64,000 nucleotides of DNA from Palleniella muris (GCF_004792655.1 NZ_SRZC01000009.1:62001-126000), one strand, 5' to 3'. Shown: positions 16,721-26,182, numbered from the stretch's first letter. Made by a program: numbers and translations. Notes: generated by a model from the letters alone, not told the origin.

Positions 16721-18481
16721 TTAATCAATGACCTTTGTCGAAATGCGCTGATTGTTCTTAAGGATTACGGTCTTGATTTTCACGCCTTTCGCGTTTGCGT
16801 CTATGCGCTGTCCCTGCAGATTGTGGTACATTGTGGCAACAACCTCCTTGTCACCGACAGTGGTTCCGTCGATTCCGGTGGAGACAAATGCAGGATAATA
16901 CTCGTCAACAGCATCAATGGCGTCGGCATTCTGTGCCTTTACTATGTGCTCCACAAGTGAGTTGGCATACACCTCAAGGTTTGTGTACCAGCCGCGTGTG
17001 TCGATTGTAATCAATGAAGCGTCACTTGCATCGTTAGGATTCAGACCGTTGGCAATCTCCCAAGCGTCAGGAATGCCGTCCCTGTCTGTGTCAAAGTCTG
17101 CCGGACGAGTTTCTCCGGCAGCCGGACTCAACCATGGATAAGGATTGCCACCCGTATAATCAGGAATCACATCAACACACTTGTCAAGGATTCCTTTCCA
17201 ACCGTTCAGAGAACCTGTATAAGTGACGGTTCCTGTACGTGCTTCCTCCATATAGCGTGCATCGTGTCCGTCACGATAAAGGCTTGCGCCTCCGTATTCA
17301 AGCATCTTCTGAAAAGCCACTTCCGCAGAATGTGTTGTGACCTCACCGGCGTGGACAGGCTCATCGAGAACAACTTTCACACATGATTTTCCATCATAAG
17401 TAACGTGCTCTCCTGAATAATAATTGTTGTTGTCTACTGTATATTTTTCTCCGTTTATGGTAATATGTCCATTGTCAAACAATACACCATTCCAATCATA
17501 GCTTTCCGGTGCTGACGCTGCATGTACATAATTGCCATTTATGTAGTAACGGCTTGCCATTCCAAGAAGAGCAGTCTGTGTGCTGTTACCCGACTCTCCC
17601 ACGCTTGCCTGAAGCACACGTGTTTTGTTTTTTGTTGCAGGACCGGCCTTATAGTAGCAGTTCACAATGTTGCAATATCCTCCGCCCGGGCCGCCATAAC
17701 ATCCGTTGCCGTTACCCCAGTTGTAATAAACATTGTTGCGAAAGTCTACTCGCTCAGCCTCAACCGTGTTTGGATATGCGGTCTTGTCATATCCGCTCCA
17801 TTGGTAACGGGCACCGTTGATTCGTGGCACACGATTGTTCACATGAGCTATCATTGTATGGTGGAACGAGGCATTCTTACCTCCCCAAATGCCGCCATAG
17901 CTGTGAGTACCCTTTGTGTGTCCTGAAGCCAAGCCCTCTGCGCACACGCACCACTGCATTGTGAAGTTCTTGTTGTCATACCATGATGCAACCTCATCCG
18001 TGCTCCATGAGAATGAGCAGTGGTCTATTATTATGTTGCTCCTGTTACGTCCCCATGCTGCATCAGCACCATCATCCGTTGACACAAGTTCACCACGACG
18101 GAAACGGACAAAACGTATAATGACATTATTAGCCTTGTTCTCAAAAGTCTGGTCGCATATCGTTATTCCACCGGGAGATGTCTGCCCAAGAATTGACACA
18201 TCTCCATTTTTGATTACAAGGTTTGACTTAAGGTGTATGTCACCCGCAACGTCAAACACTATAATTCTTTTCCCCAACTGCGACAGTGCAGCACGCAGCG
18301 ACCCTGTGCCGCTATCGTTAAGGTTTGTCACATGGATGACCTTTCCGCCGCGTCCTCCGGTGGTGTATCGCCCATGCCCCTCTGCACCAGGGAATGCCGG
18401 AGCTGTCTCTGTCTGTGCCGCTGCCAACAACGGCAGGGCAGCGAATAGGAGTGTAAAAGTTTTCTTTACAATAGTCTTCAT
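16721..18481 (-). CDS. Secreted pectate lyase (PL1-type)
   Basis: 586 residues; signal peptide MKTIVKKTFTLLFAALPLLAAAQ. It is a close paralog of its downstream neighbour: FPGAEGHGRYTTGGRGGKVI, IIIDHCSFSWSTDEVASWYD, HSYGGIWGGKNASFHHTMIAH and NRVPRINGARY in the same order, then DTDRDGIPDAWEIANGLNPND. Unlike the neighbour it has a C-terminal tag-like extension (YHNLQGQRIDANAKGVKI). It should cleave homogalacturonan by beta-elimination outside the cytoplasm. Middle gene of the operon; 54 bases follow the upstream gene. Confidence 0.9.
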   Translation of the reverse strand: MKTIVKKTFTLLFAALPLLAAAQTETAPAFPGAEGHGRYTTGGRGGKVIHVTNLNDSGTGSLRAALSQLGKRIIVFDVAGDIHLKSNLVIKNGDVSILGQTSPGGITICDQTFENKANNVIIRFVRFRRGELVSTDDGADAAWGRNRSNIIIDHCSFSWSTDEVASWYDNKNFTMQWCVCAEGLASGHTKGTHSYGGIWGGKNASFHHTMIAHVNNRVPRINGARYQWSGYDKTAYPNTVEAERVDFRNNVYYNWGNGNGCYGGPGGGYCNIVNCYYKAGPATKNKTRVLQASVGESGNSTQTALLGMASRYYINGNYVHAASAPESYDWNGVLFDNGHITINGEKYTVDNNNYYSGEHVTYDGKSCVKVVLDEPVHAGEVTTHSAEVAFQKMLEYGGASLYRDGHDARYMEEARTGTVTYTGSLNGWKGILDKCVDVIPDYTGGNPYPWLSPAAGETRPADFDTDRDGIPDAWEIANGLNPNDASDASLITIDTRGWYTNLEVYANSLVEHIVKAQNADAIDAVDEYYPAFVSTGIDGTTVGDKEVVATMYHNLQGQRIDANAKGVKIKTVILKNNQRISTKVID

Positions 18482-18535
18482 TTATTTTTCAGTTGTTTTG
18501 TTGTCCTTCTATAAAATATTTTTACCTGATTTTTT

Positions 18536-19888
18536 TCATTTTACTGTCTTGCGACCCTTCTTTATTTTCACGCCATTCCCCGACTTCGGGATAGGCTGTC
18601 CGGCAAGGTTGAACGTGTCCGTGGAGATGTTTGACTGTGCGGAGGCATTGGTTATGCCCGTGATGTTGCGGAACAATGTCGCGCCGGCGTGGACGGTAAT
18701 CTCCTCAGGCACTGCGGAAGCGTCCATCGGAGTGTAGGCATAAGGCATTGTGACCGTGCCGTTTGTGGTGAGGTTATACTTGCTGTCGGGGTTCACGGCT
18801 ATGTTTCCGCGGCACTCATGCGCCCTTGCGTTCTGCGCCTGGAAGCACTTTCTGACGTCCTTTGCGAAATGGTTTCCCTCGATGAGCATAGCCACCTTGT
18901 TCCTCGCGTTTATGCACGGCGAGGAGTTTCCGGGGCAGTTATAGTAGTTGTTGAGGAGGTGCAGCGTGCCATAGCGTGCCATCGGCATGCGCGCCATGCA
19001 GCCTTTTCCCCACATGTTGTTGGCGAAAGTGATGTTGAGCTTTCCCTCGTCAGCAGGCGATTCCTCCGCGCTGCACACAAGATTCGTGAAGGAATGGGAA
19101 TAGGAACGCTCCGTATAGCTGAACGTGCACCAGCTTACGGTGACGAAATCCGACTGCATGGTGATGTCGAAATTGCCGTCCATGCCGTCCGTAAAGTCAC
19201 AATGGTCCACCCAGATGTGCTCCGAGGAGGTCATCTGCAGCAGGTCCGTGCCGCCGACATCGATAGAGCCCGGACCTACAAACCTCAGGTTGCGCACAAT
19301 GATGTTGCGGCATTTTGACATTTGGAACACACCCGCCCGGCGGTGGTCCTCGTTGCCGTACATGTCGAGGAGCGTCTGGCGCGTGTGCTGCTCCTGTTCC
19401 TCCGCGACATAGACGCCGTTGCTCAGGTAGCCGCCAGTGCCTGCATTGCCACTCATCGAAGGCACTCCGGCATCGTCAAGCCGCTTCTTTGCCTCAGGCG
19501 TGACAAACCATTGCGTGCACAGCCGCGCGCCGTTTATGCCGAGCAGCGTCTTGTCCGCCAGTCCTTTCAGCGGCACAGCCTTGGAAAGTAGGAAATCGCC
19601 TGCCGAGCCGTCAAAGACAATCACATTGTGGTTCGTCACCGCATCAAGCACTTCGGCATACATGTCCTTGCCCGTGGAGGTCAGAGTTTTCACCCTGCCG
19701 GCATCGATTCCGCTGAACGGATAATCCTTCACACCGCCTCCGGTGACACGGAATTCCTCCGCCCCACTGTCGAGTGACGAGCACACAGCCATACCAAAAG
19801 GCGCGTTGAGGTCATGGACCGACTGTCCGTAGGATGACAGGCAGACCATAAAGAGCATTGCCGAAAGGATGATGTTGCGCAGTATCAT
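18536..19888 (-). CDS. Secreted pectate lyase (classical PL1)
   Basis: 450 residues; signal peptide MILRNIILSAMLFMVCLSSYGQ. This belongs to the classical PelC-like branch: IWVDHCDFTDGMDGNFDITMQSD holds the calcium ligands, and RMPMARYGTLHLLNNYY contains the RxPxxR catalytic/substrate-binding signature. The C-terminus FNLAGQPIPKSGNGVKIKKGRK is a short sorting-tag-like end shared with other secreted proteins in the window. It is the promoter-proximal gene of the lyase operon, suggesting a different branch of lyase is made together with the two GGRGGK-type enzymes. No canonical promoter was found upstream. Confidence 0.9.
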   Translation of the reverse strand: MILRNIILSAMLFMVCLSSYGQSVHDLNAPFGMAVCSSLDSGAEEFRVTGGGVKDYPFSGIDAGRVKTLTSTGKDMYAEVLDAVTNHNVIVFDGSAGDFLLSKAVPLKGLADKTLLGINGARLCTQWFVTPEAKKRLDDAGVPSMSGNAGTGGYLSNGVYVAEEQEQHTRQTLLDMYGNEDHRRAGVFQMSKCRNIIVRNLRFVGPGSIDVGGTDLLQMTSSEHIWVDHCDFTDGMDGNFDITMQSDFVTVSWCTFSYTERSYSHSFTNLVCSAEESPADEGKLNITFANNMWGKGCMARMPMARYGTLHLLNNYYNCPGNSSPCINARNKVAMLIEGNHFAKDVRKCFQAQNARAHECRGNIAVNPDSKYNLTTNGTVTMPYAYTPMDASAVPEEITVHAGATLFRNITGITNASAQSNISTDTFNLAGQPIPKSGNGVKIKKGRKTVK

Positions 19889-20082
19889 AGTTTTCCAAGC
19901 GTATACAGTGTAGTCTATTTTGAATATAACGGCAAAACCGAAGGTTTAGTGTACGTGCATATTATAAAATGTGTGAAAAGTTCTTTACTGTCGTTTCACA
20001 CTGATTCTTTGCGCCTTGATTTCATCGCAACGCATGCCTCAGGCACATGAAAGGCGGTTCACAATTTTTAACCGCCAAACTG

Positions 20083-20113
20083 TTTGCCGTTTCATGAAAA
20101 ACGTGTAAATTTG
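20083..20113 (+). promoter_or_regulatory. Consensus Bacteroidetes promoter (TTTG, 19 bases, TAAATTTG)
   Basis: TTTG at 20083-20086 and TAAATTTG at 20106-20113 are spaced by exactly 19 bases. The next ATG on the plus strand is 20168. The rest of the 279-base gap 19889-20167 shows nothing else. Confidence 0.65.
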
Positions 20114-20167
20114 CAGCCGATAACAAATATTTCCATGAATACCGGTTTATAACCTTGGGAAAACAAC

Positions 20168-20584
20168 ATGTCACGACGACGGATTCACATATTCCTCCTG
20201 ACGCTCATTGCGCTGTTCTCATGCACGGACTTGTATGAGAAGACGGGCGACATGCTCATCGGAACAGCGGTGGAGAGCGAGGAAGTCCGCAGCCGGGCAG
20301 CCGTCCTGTCATGGGATGACAGTAGGGAGACATCGATGGCACAGCCGGGCGAGACCGTCACTGTGCCTGCATGCCTGCCCACTCCGCCGGCTCCACACAG
20401 CGTGGCAGCCGCAAAGCATCTCCGTACAGGTAAGACGCTCCTGCGCATGCCGTCGGCAATCGTCGCCGACAGGCAGACCCGCCGTCATCATTTCCCAGTT
20501 TTCTTCGCAAAGGCAGGCACCGCCTTTGTCTCGCCCCATGCGGCAAACTATTATGTGTTTGCCCTGCGGCGCATGTTGTGTTAG
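20168..20584 (+). CDS. Small putative lipoprotein, possibly decayed
   Basis: 138 residues. MSRRRIHIFLLTLIALFSC gives a lipoprotein signal with Cys 19, and a consensus promoter lies 55 bases upstream, so the 5' end looks genuine. After about residue 60 the sequence becomes Pro/Ala/Arg/His-rich with low complexity (PACLPTPPAPHSVAAAK, then QTRRHHFPVFF) and resembles out-of-frame translation, so a frameshift may have ruined the gene. I do not recognise a family. Confidence 0.4.
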   Translation: MSRRRIHIFLLTLIALFSCTDLYEKTGDMLIGTAVESEEVRSRAAVLSWDDSRETSMAQPGETVTVPACLPTPPAPHSVAAAKHLRTGKTLLRMPSAIVADRQTRRHHFPVFFAKAGTAFVSPHAANYYVFALRRMLC

Positions 20585-20686
20585 ATTTTTTCCGTTTTCA
20601 TGCATGCCCTATTGTTTGCCCGCCCGACATCCGTCAGGGCGCGTGCCGCGGCATGCACAAAATCCACAGATAACAGTCCTGTAGGC

Positions 20687-20767
20687 AAAAGGTAACGCTT
20701 TGCCGTGTGAAAGGCAGCCTTTCGCATGGTAAAAGACGACCTTTTGCAAGGTAAAGCGTTACCTTTT
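20687..20767. repeat. GGTAACG-type repeat array, family B copy 2
   Basis: Four related units with AAAGGTAACG or AAAGGCAGCC-like cores. The outermost form a perfect 15-base inverted repeat, AAAAGGTAACGCTTT at 20687-20701 against 20753-20767. It lies between two plus-strand genes. Confidence 0.8.
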
Positions 20768-20831
20768 ATAAAACACTGAGACACAGATAGTTTCAGGAAG
20801 TTATTTCAAAACAAGCAATAAAAAAACACAA

Positions 20832-21248
20832 ATGAAAATGGAAAAGACAAGCACTATATACCCACTTGTTGAGAAAATCATCAACACCTTGCCTGAGATA
20901 GAGCGCAGGCGCAACGGTCTGCTGAAGACAATCCTTGGCAGCAAGTACACACTGACCTATCTTCCTACCGGCGCGGAGGTGAAGCCCTACCGCGAGACTT
21001 ACGGCGTGGGACTGGCTGAGGACATAGAGCGCATGGTGAGCACCGGCATGATTTCCGACCTGCCTGCCCTCAAGCCTTCTGCCAACGGCAATGTGATGAT
21101 TCAGGCGTACATCAGCCACGACCTCCGGTTCTGTGCCATCCAGGCATTGCGCTTCCTGGACTTCGAGTATTCGCCGGTGACGAAACCTTGCGTGTACACC
21201 GATGACAAGGCGTACGAGATTGTATGCAAGATAAAGGGAATGGCATAG
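20832..21248 (+). CDS. Conserved-looking small cytoplasmic protein of unknown function
   Basis: 138 residues, no signal peptide, even composition: MKMEKTSTIYPLVEKIINTLPEI at the start, then GSKYTLTYLPTGAEVKPYRETYGVG, VMIQAYISHDLRFCAIQALRFLDFEYSP and a C-terminal KAYEIVCKIKGMA. Codon use looks like that of neighbouring genes and a strong terminator follows directly, so it is very likely a real single-gene unit. I do not recognise a family. A second Met at residue 3 is possible as start. Confidence 0.7.
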   Translation: MKMEKTSTIYPLVEKIINTLPEIERRRNGLLKTILGSKYTLTYLPTGAEVKPYRETYGVGLAEDIERMVSTGMISDLPALKPSANGNVMIQAYISHDLRFCAIQALRFLDFEYSPVTKPCVYTDDKAYEIVCKIKGMA

Positions 21249-21251
21249 CAA

Positions 21252-21295
21252 GACTACCCCGGGCTGACATCATGGTGTGGCAGCCCGGGGTAGTC
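21252..21295 (+). terminator. Rho-independent terminator
   Basis: A perfect 15-base stem (21252-21266 with 21281-21295, GACTACCCCGGGCTG) is followed by GTTTT, four bases after the stop codon of the 138-residue gene. Confidence 0.85.
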
Positions 21296-21301
21296 GTTTT
21301 G

Positions 21302-21360
21302 GTCAATATTGTCATTAATGTCAGTAGTGACAATATTATCGGTTTGGTCAGTACTGACCA
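21302..21360. repeat. 9-bp degenerate tandem array, family A copy 4
   Basis: Units GTCAATATT, GTCATTAAT, GTCAGTAGT, GACAATATT, ATCGGTTTG, GTCAGTACT, GACCA keep a strict 9-base frame even across the divergent fifth unit. It begins directly after the plus-strand terminator and stops 8 bases before the yifB stop codon, so here it is between convergent genes. Confidence 0.85.
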
Positions 21361-21367
21361 AAAAAAA

Positions 21368-22915
21368 CTATCCCCATCTCTCCGCCCAGTCACCGCGGTC
21401 AAGGGTGCGGTAAGCGATTGCCTCGGCGAGATGATGCGAGAGGACGGAAGGCGACGCTTCGAGGTCGGCAATGGTGCGTGCAACCTTCAGTATGCGGTTG
21501 TAGGCGCGGGCAGACAATGACAGACGCTCCATGGCATCGCGGAGCATTGCCAGTCCTGCGTCGTCAGGGGCGGCATAATCATGAATCATGCGCTCCGTCA
21601 TCTGCGCATTGCAGTGGATGCCCTTGCAGCCCCTGAACCGCTGCTCCTGTATGCGCCGCGCGGCGATGACACGCTCACGGATTGCCGACGAAGGCTCTCC
21701 GGGCGACTGCTTGCTGATGTCCTTGAACGGGACGGGCGTTATCTCACACTGGATGTCTATGCGGTCGAGCAGCGGACCGCTGATTTTGTTCATGTAACGC
21801 TGTATCTGCCCGGGAGTGCAGACACAGTTGTGCGTAGGGTCGTTGTAGTATCCGCAGGGGCAAGGGTTCATGGACGCCACGAACATTATGGAACATGGAT
21901 ACTCTATTGTGTATTTTGCGCGCGAAATGGTTATCTTCCTGTCCTCCAGCGGCTGACGCAGCACCTCCAGCGTACCCTTGCTGAACTCCGGCAGTTCGTC
22001 GGCAAAGAGCACGCCGTTGTGCGCCAGACTTATCTCGCCGGGTTGTGCCTTCGTGCCGCCGCCGACAAGGGCTACCTGCGAGACGGTGTGGTGTGGCGCG
22101 CGGAACGGACGCCGGGAAATCAGCGAGACATCGCTGCCGAGCTTTCCGGCAATGGAATGTATCTGTGTCGTCTCAAGACTTTCGGCAAGCGAAAGCGGAG
22201 GAAGAATGCCGGGAAGTCGCTTTGCCATCATCGACTTTCCACTGCCCGGAGGACCTACCATGATAAGGTTATGGCCGCCTGCCGCGGCAACCTCAAAGGC
22301 TCTTTTCACACTTTCCTGCCCTCGCACATCGGCGAAATCAAGGTCAAAGTCCGTCTGCCGGGCGTAGAACTCCGCCCTTGTGTCGACAAACACCGGCTCA
22401 TCCGTACGCATACCGTTAAGGAACTCCACGACATCCGTTATCGTCGCCATGGCATGGACATCAAGATTGTTCACCACGGCTGCCTCCCTGCCGTTCTGCA
22501 TGGGGACTATCAGTCCGCGGAACTTCTCCGCCCTCGCGCGGATGGCTATCGGCAGCGCGCCTTTTATGGGTTGCAGGCGTCCGTCAAGCCCTAATTCTCC
22601 AACAAGCATGTACTCGCCGAGACGGTCAGCGGACACCTGTCCGTCAGCGGCAAGGATGCCGATGGCTATGGGCAAATCGAAACTTGCGCCCTCCTTTTTC
22701 AAATCGGCAGGCGCAAGATTGACGGTAATCCTTTTGCAAGGATATTCGTATTTGTTGATTGTTATGGCGGAATGGATGCGGCTCTGCGCCTCACGCACAG
22801 CCTCATCGCCAAGTCCGGAGAGGAAGAATTTCTCGCCTTTTGTGGCGTTCACCTCCACGGTGACGGTCTTCACGTCAAGCCCGTTGACCGCCGCGCAGAA
22901 TGTCTTTACAAACAT
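21368..22915 (-). CDS. YifB/ComM-type Mg-chelatase-like AAA ATPase
   Basis: 515 residues, the family's usual length. An N-terminal ChlI domain (about 20-140, with TVEVNATKGEKFFLSGLGD and the GELGLDGRLQPIKGALP signature) is followed by the AAA core with Walker A GPPGSGKSM (about residue 222), Walker B GVLFADELPEF, and a C-terminal Mg_chelatase_C helical domain (LSLSARAYNRILKVARTIADL). ComM in Haemophilus is a hexameric helicase that promotes branch migration during transformation. The gene precedes nothing co-directional; it follows the DUF4369 gene across array copy 5. Confidence 0.92.
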   Translation of the reverse strand: MFVKTFCAAVNGLDVKTVTVEVNATKGEKFFLSGLGDEAVREAQSRIHSAITINKYEYPCKRITVNLAPADLKKEGASFDLPIAIGILAADGQVSADRLGEYMLVGELGLDGRLQPIKGALPIAIRARAEKFRGLIVPMQNGREAAVVNNLDVHAMATITDVVEFLNGMRTDEPVFVDTRAEFYARQTDFDLDFADVRGQESVKRAFEVAAAGGHNLIMVGPPGSGKSMMAKRLPGILPPLSLAESLETTQIHSIAGKLGSDVSLISRRPFRAPHHTVSQVALVGGGTKAQPGEISLAHNGVLFADELPEFSKGTLEVLRQPLEDRKITISRAKYTIEYPCSIMFVASMNPCPCGYYNDPTHNCVCTPGQIQRYMNKISGPLLDRIDIQCEITPVPFKDISKQSPGEPSSAIRERVIAARRIQEQRFRGCKGIHCNAQMTERMIHDYAAPDDAGLAMLRDAMERLSLSARAYNRILKVARTIADLEASPSVLSHHLAEAIAYRTLDRGDWAERWG

Positions 22916-22933
22916 TAGGGTCAGGTTATTGGT

Positions 22934-23001
22934 TTCAGTTGAGTCAGTTATCTCAATTATGTCAGTAATGACATTATTGTCAGTACTGTCAGTATTGACT
23001 G
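22934..23001. repeat. 9-bp degenerate tandem array, family A copy 5
   Basis: Seven units, TTCAGTTGA through GTCAGTATT, with exact 9-base spacing, ending 2 bases before the DUF4369 stop codon and 18 bases upstream of the yifB start. Confidence 0.85.
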
Positions 23002-23002
23002 G

Positions 23003-23971
23003 TTATTTCTTGAGTTCCTTCACCAGCTCGTCGACAGAGAGGTCGCGGGCAGCAATCTTGCCGTTGCGCACGACAATGTTCCGGCGTGTCTGGAAGAAGC
23101 CCAGTTTCTTTGCTACAGGACTGTCCGCCATTCTTCCGTCACAGAAGACAGGGAAGTCACGCTCCTCCCTCTTAAGCATAGCGTCCGACGCATCATAGGA
23201 CACGCCAAGGATGCCCCACTCTCCCTTTGTGTCCTTCCTCTCGTTGGAAAGGCGACGCAGAATGGCTCCGCTCTCAAAGTCCCATGAGGCGAAACAGCAG
23301 ACAACCCATGTCCCTTTCCTAATGTCCGGAAGAGGGTCACCCATGATGTCCGTGCCGGCAATGTGCTGCACGGCAGCCCCTTTGGCAGAGCGGCGCAGCT
23401 CGTCAATCTGTGTCTTGAGAATCTTCAGTGCGGCATTCTCCTTCTGTACGACAAGCATCCTGTCTGCCAGTGCCAAAGCAGCGTCATAGTCAGGCGAGGG
23501 CGAGGCAAGGATATACCGTCGCAGGAGATACATGCCGACAGGCGAATCGGGATTCTCCTCCACAAAAGCCTTCAGCTCCTTGGCAACAGCCTTGCTGTCC
23601 TTGGCACTGCCGACAGCCTTGCGGAAACGTGTGAGGAGCTTGTTCTCGTCGCCTCCCTCTACCTCCAGTTCCTGCAGGTTATGGGCATTGCCTTCCATGG
23701 ATGCCGACTCTCCCGGCGTCACAAACACCGGAATCTCCACACCATTGGGCAGCATTATGACCGCCACCCCCTCATGCTTGCAGACAGGTTCGTAGGTGAA
23801 GCGTCCGCCTGCAACGGTGATGGTGTCAATCCCCTCCAGGGAACCGTCAGGGCTATAAACATAAAACTCACCCTGATTAAGGTTCAGCAGATGACCTTTG
23901 AGCCTGAAATGCCCATTGTCAGGTCCGCACGCAACCAATATCAGCGTGAGTAGCAGAAGTATGTTTCTCAT
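23003..23971 (-). CDS. DUF4369 / thioredoxin-like lipoprotein without CxxC
   Basis: 322 residues from ATG 23971 (MRNILLLLTLILVAC, lipobox Cys 15). Residues about 20-110 match DUF4369 (FRLKGHLLNLNQGEFYVYSPDG), a helical middle follows, and residues 205-320 look like a TlpA/AhpC-type thioredoxin fold (GDPLPDIRKGTWVVCCFASWDFESGAILRRL, then WGILGVSYDA and NIVVRNGKIAARDL). Where thioredoxins have WCxxC this protein reads SWDFES, so disulfide chemistry is unlikely. It starts 59 bases downstream of tRNA-Leu and may share its transcript. Confidence 0.75.
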   Translation of the reverse strand: MRNILLLLTLILVACGPDNGHFRLKGHLLNLNQGEFYVYSPDGSLEGIDTITVAGGRFTYEPVCKHEGVAVIMLPNGVEIPVFVTPGESASMEGNAHNLQELEVEGGDENKLLTRFRKAVGSAKDSKAVAKELKAFVEENPDSPVGMYLLRRYILASPSPDYDAALALADRMLVVQKENAALKILKTQIDELRRSAKGAAVQHIAGTDIMGDPLPDIRKGTWVVCCFASWDFESGAILRRLSNERKDTKGEWGILGVSYDASDAMLKREERDFPVFCDGRMADSPVAKKLGFFQTRRNIVVRNGKIAARDLSVDELVKELKK

Positions 23972-24030
23972 TGATTTGTATGTCCTTTCTTCCCGGCTCC
24001 GGCGCATGAAGAAGCCTTTCCGCCAAGGAG

Positions 24031-24115
24031 TACCGCGAGCGGGACTCGAACCCGCACGGCCGTTTCGGGCCAGGAGATTTTAAGTCTCCAGTGTCTACCA
24101 TTCCACCATCGCGGC
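24031..24115 (-). tRNA. tRNA-Leu (anticodon TAA)
   Basis: 85 bases on the minus strand. The 7-base acceptor stem GCCGCGA pairs with TCGCGGT, the anticodon arm reads GGAGACTTAAAATCTCC with TAA in the loop, an extended variable arm (class II, as in Leu) follows, and the T arm GCGGGTTCGAGTCCCGC is perfect. No CCA is encoded directly after the discriminator A. Confidence 0.93.
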
Positions 24116-24224
24116 ACATAAAAATGTGTCTGTTTTGCAAAATTACTTATTTTAATCAAGATTTAAGAATAACAAACTCCTTAATTAAGTTTTTTTATGA
24201 TTGTCAGCCGGTGTCGTCAGCCTG

Positions 24225-24510
24225 TCACTTCAGGTGCCATACGATCTTGTCGGCAAGGCTCTTGCCTGCCTTGACCTCGATGTCAATGTCGCAGACTTTC
24301 CGCTGACATCCTTCTGCCCGAGAATCACTCCCGGAGAACCGTAGAAGAGTGGCGAGATGCAGTCCTCGCCCGTGACAATCAGATGGACAGGGTGGTGGAT
24401 TCCGCCATAGACATTGAAATATCCTCCCTGCCCTGCGCACCCATACACATAGCTGCCACGAATGGCAATAATGTGGCAAGAAGCCTTGATTGTTGTAACA
24501 TGTGTTTCAT
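24225..24510 (-). pseudogene. Remnant of a secreted protein, frameshifted twice
   Basis: A signal peptide starts at ATG 24510 (MKHMLQQSRLLATLLPFVAA) and meets a stop after about 43 codons. A second frame continues with FNVYGGIHHPVHLIVTGEDC and the third ends KVCDIDIEVKAGKSLADKIVWHLK with a stop at 24225. The pieces together look like one short secreted beta-rich protein broken by indels. I do not recognise its family. It follows the decayed lyase and shares that region's degraded state. Confidence 0.5.
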
Positions 24511-24633
24511 ATATTCCTGTTTATTTGCTGTTGTTGACATCAATTCTTATCACACTCGCCGCGTCGGAAGGGCGGCGCGCATTCTTAGGTATCGTTATCC
24601 GCAATCCGGAAGGGGTCTGCCATGACCCGTGAT

Positions 24634-26125
24634 TTATTGAAAACAGAGATGCCATGCTGTGGCACCTCTGTTTTTTTTCTTTATCAAGCCAAAAAGATGA
24701 TGCGTATTATTTTCCAGCACGACCTTTTTGCCACTCTTCACAACAATGCCTTTATAGTTGTCGCCAACTCTCCGGCCGGAGAGGTTGTAGCATGCGTCCG
24801 CAGCCTTTACGGGAGCGGCAGGGCAAGAGTTTATGCCTGTTGTGGAGAACGATGTGTCCATGTCTTCACCCATAATGGAGTTTGCGTAAACCTCAAGTGC
24901 TGTGTAACCATCACTGTTGACCGCATTGTTGTCCTGAACACCGACTGTCAGTCCGTGGGCACGCTCCCATTCGTCGGCGATGCCGTCGTTGTCACTGTCG
25001 AACTCTATGGCGCGTGTCTCTGATGGGGCGGCAGCCTTGCAGTAGAGGAAGCCGTTTGCATCATAAGCCATCTCGTCGGCAAGGTCGGCAGGGTCGTCGA
25101 TTATTCCGCTGTCAGCGTATCCGTCTTTCCAGTCACCATTGTGTGAGGCAGAACCGGTGCGGCACTCTTCCACGATACGCTTCTCGATAGCGTCACGATT
25201 GATGCAGCCTACTTTCTCGAGCACATCGTTGTAGGCTTCCTCTGCGCTCTGCATCTTGTCCTTCAGCGTGTAAGCGTTTATGTCAAAATGATATATAGGG
25301 AAGAACACTTCAGGCACAAGGAAATCTTTGCTCAAAGGGGCAAGGGCAGCATTGCCGTCAGTGGCAAAGCCAAGTGAGTTGTCAGCAGTGACGGCGTCGC
25401 TGCCGTCCATGTGGTTGCCGCCAAGATGCCATTCCGCGAGCTGTGAGGAGACTGTGGCGCGCACAAACTTGAGGTTTGACTCATTGACAGCCTTTCCTCC
25501 ACGTCCTCCGGAGGCAAACTTGCCGAAGCCTTCAGCAGTAGGGAAGGCCAATAGCTTTTGTGACGCGAGAGGATAGTGGACTTCTCCCGGTGTCTCAGGC
25601 TCTTCTCCTGCCGATGGGGAACTCACCTCCTTGTCATTGGCACGGTTGGCGAAATCCGGTTCAGGCATTCCGTCCGCCCCTGTCTTCCAGAGATATGCGC
25701 CATCGATGTCAGCGGCATTTGTGTTGAGGGTGGCAATGGTTGTTACCATGTCTGCCACTGCCACAGACTTGCACGATGCGTCACAAGCGTAATGACCGGT
25801 GCCGGTGATGGTTGCCTTCAGCTTTCCGCCGCGATGGGTGGTGGTGATGTCTGCGACGCAGACATCGAAGTTGCGGATAACGCAGATGTTAGGCCAGAAG
25901 CAGTTTGTTGCCGCAGCTGTCTCATCGCTGATTTCCGGACATACAGCCCCACACCATTTCATGGATGTCTCCGCCCATATGCGAGGGCCAAGCTCTCCGT
26001 GATAGAACGAGTTGGTGAGGCGAATAGTTCGTCTTGGCATTCTTGACGTTTGCCGACTGCGCCCATGCTGCCAAAGCGGAACTGCCGAGCAATAGCGACA
26101 CGCATAATGTCCTGATAATGTTCAT
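24634..26125 (-). pseudogene. Decayed pectate lyase, catalytic core deleted
   Basis: A signal peptide begins at ATG 26125 (MNIIRTLCVSLLLGSSALAAWAQ) and is separated by a frameshift near 26040 from a 468-codon open frame. That frame holds a Cys-rich N-terminal part, then LLAFPTAEGFGKFASGGRGGK, the start of a PL1-type lyase. It then jumps straight to the end region (AEWHLGGNHMDGSDAVTADN, EFDSDNDGIADEWERAHGL), so roughly 280 codons with the whole active site are missing by comparison with the lyase domain at 28408-32388. The C-terminal tag (YNLSGRRVGDNYKGIVVKSGKK) is also out of frame with its stop, and translation runs through the terminator hairpin. Confidence 0.8.
24640..24674. terminator. 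Terminator hairpin of the decayed lyase gene
   Basis: A 14-base stem with one mismatch (24640-24653 with 24661-24674) and a 7-base loop, with T-rich ends. The open frame of the pseudogene reads into it, showing that the original stop codon was lost. Confidence 0.65.
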
Positions 26126-26182
26126 GGTTAATGGTTGGTTAATTCAAAAGATTATTTTGAACTTGCATTCAGTGGATTATTA

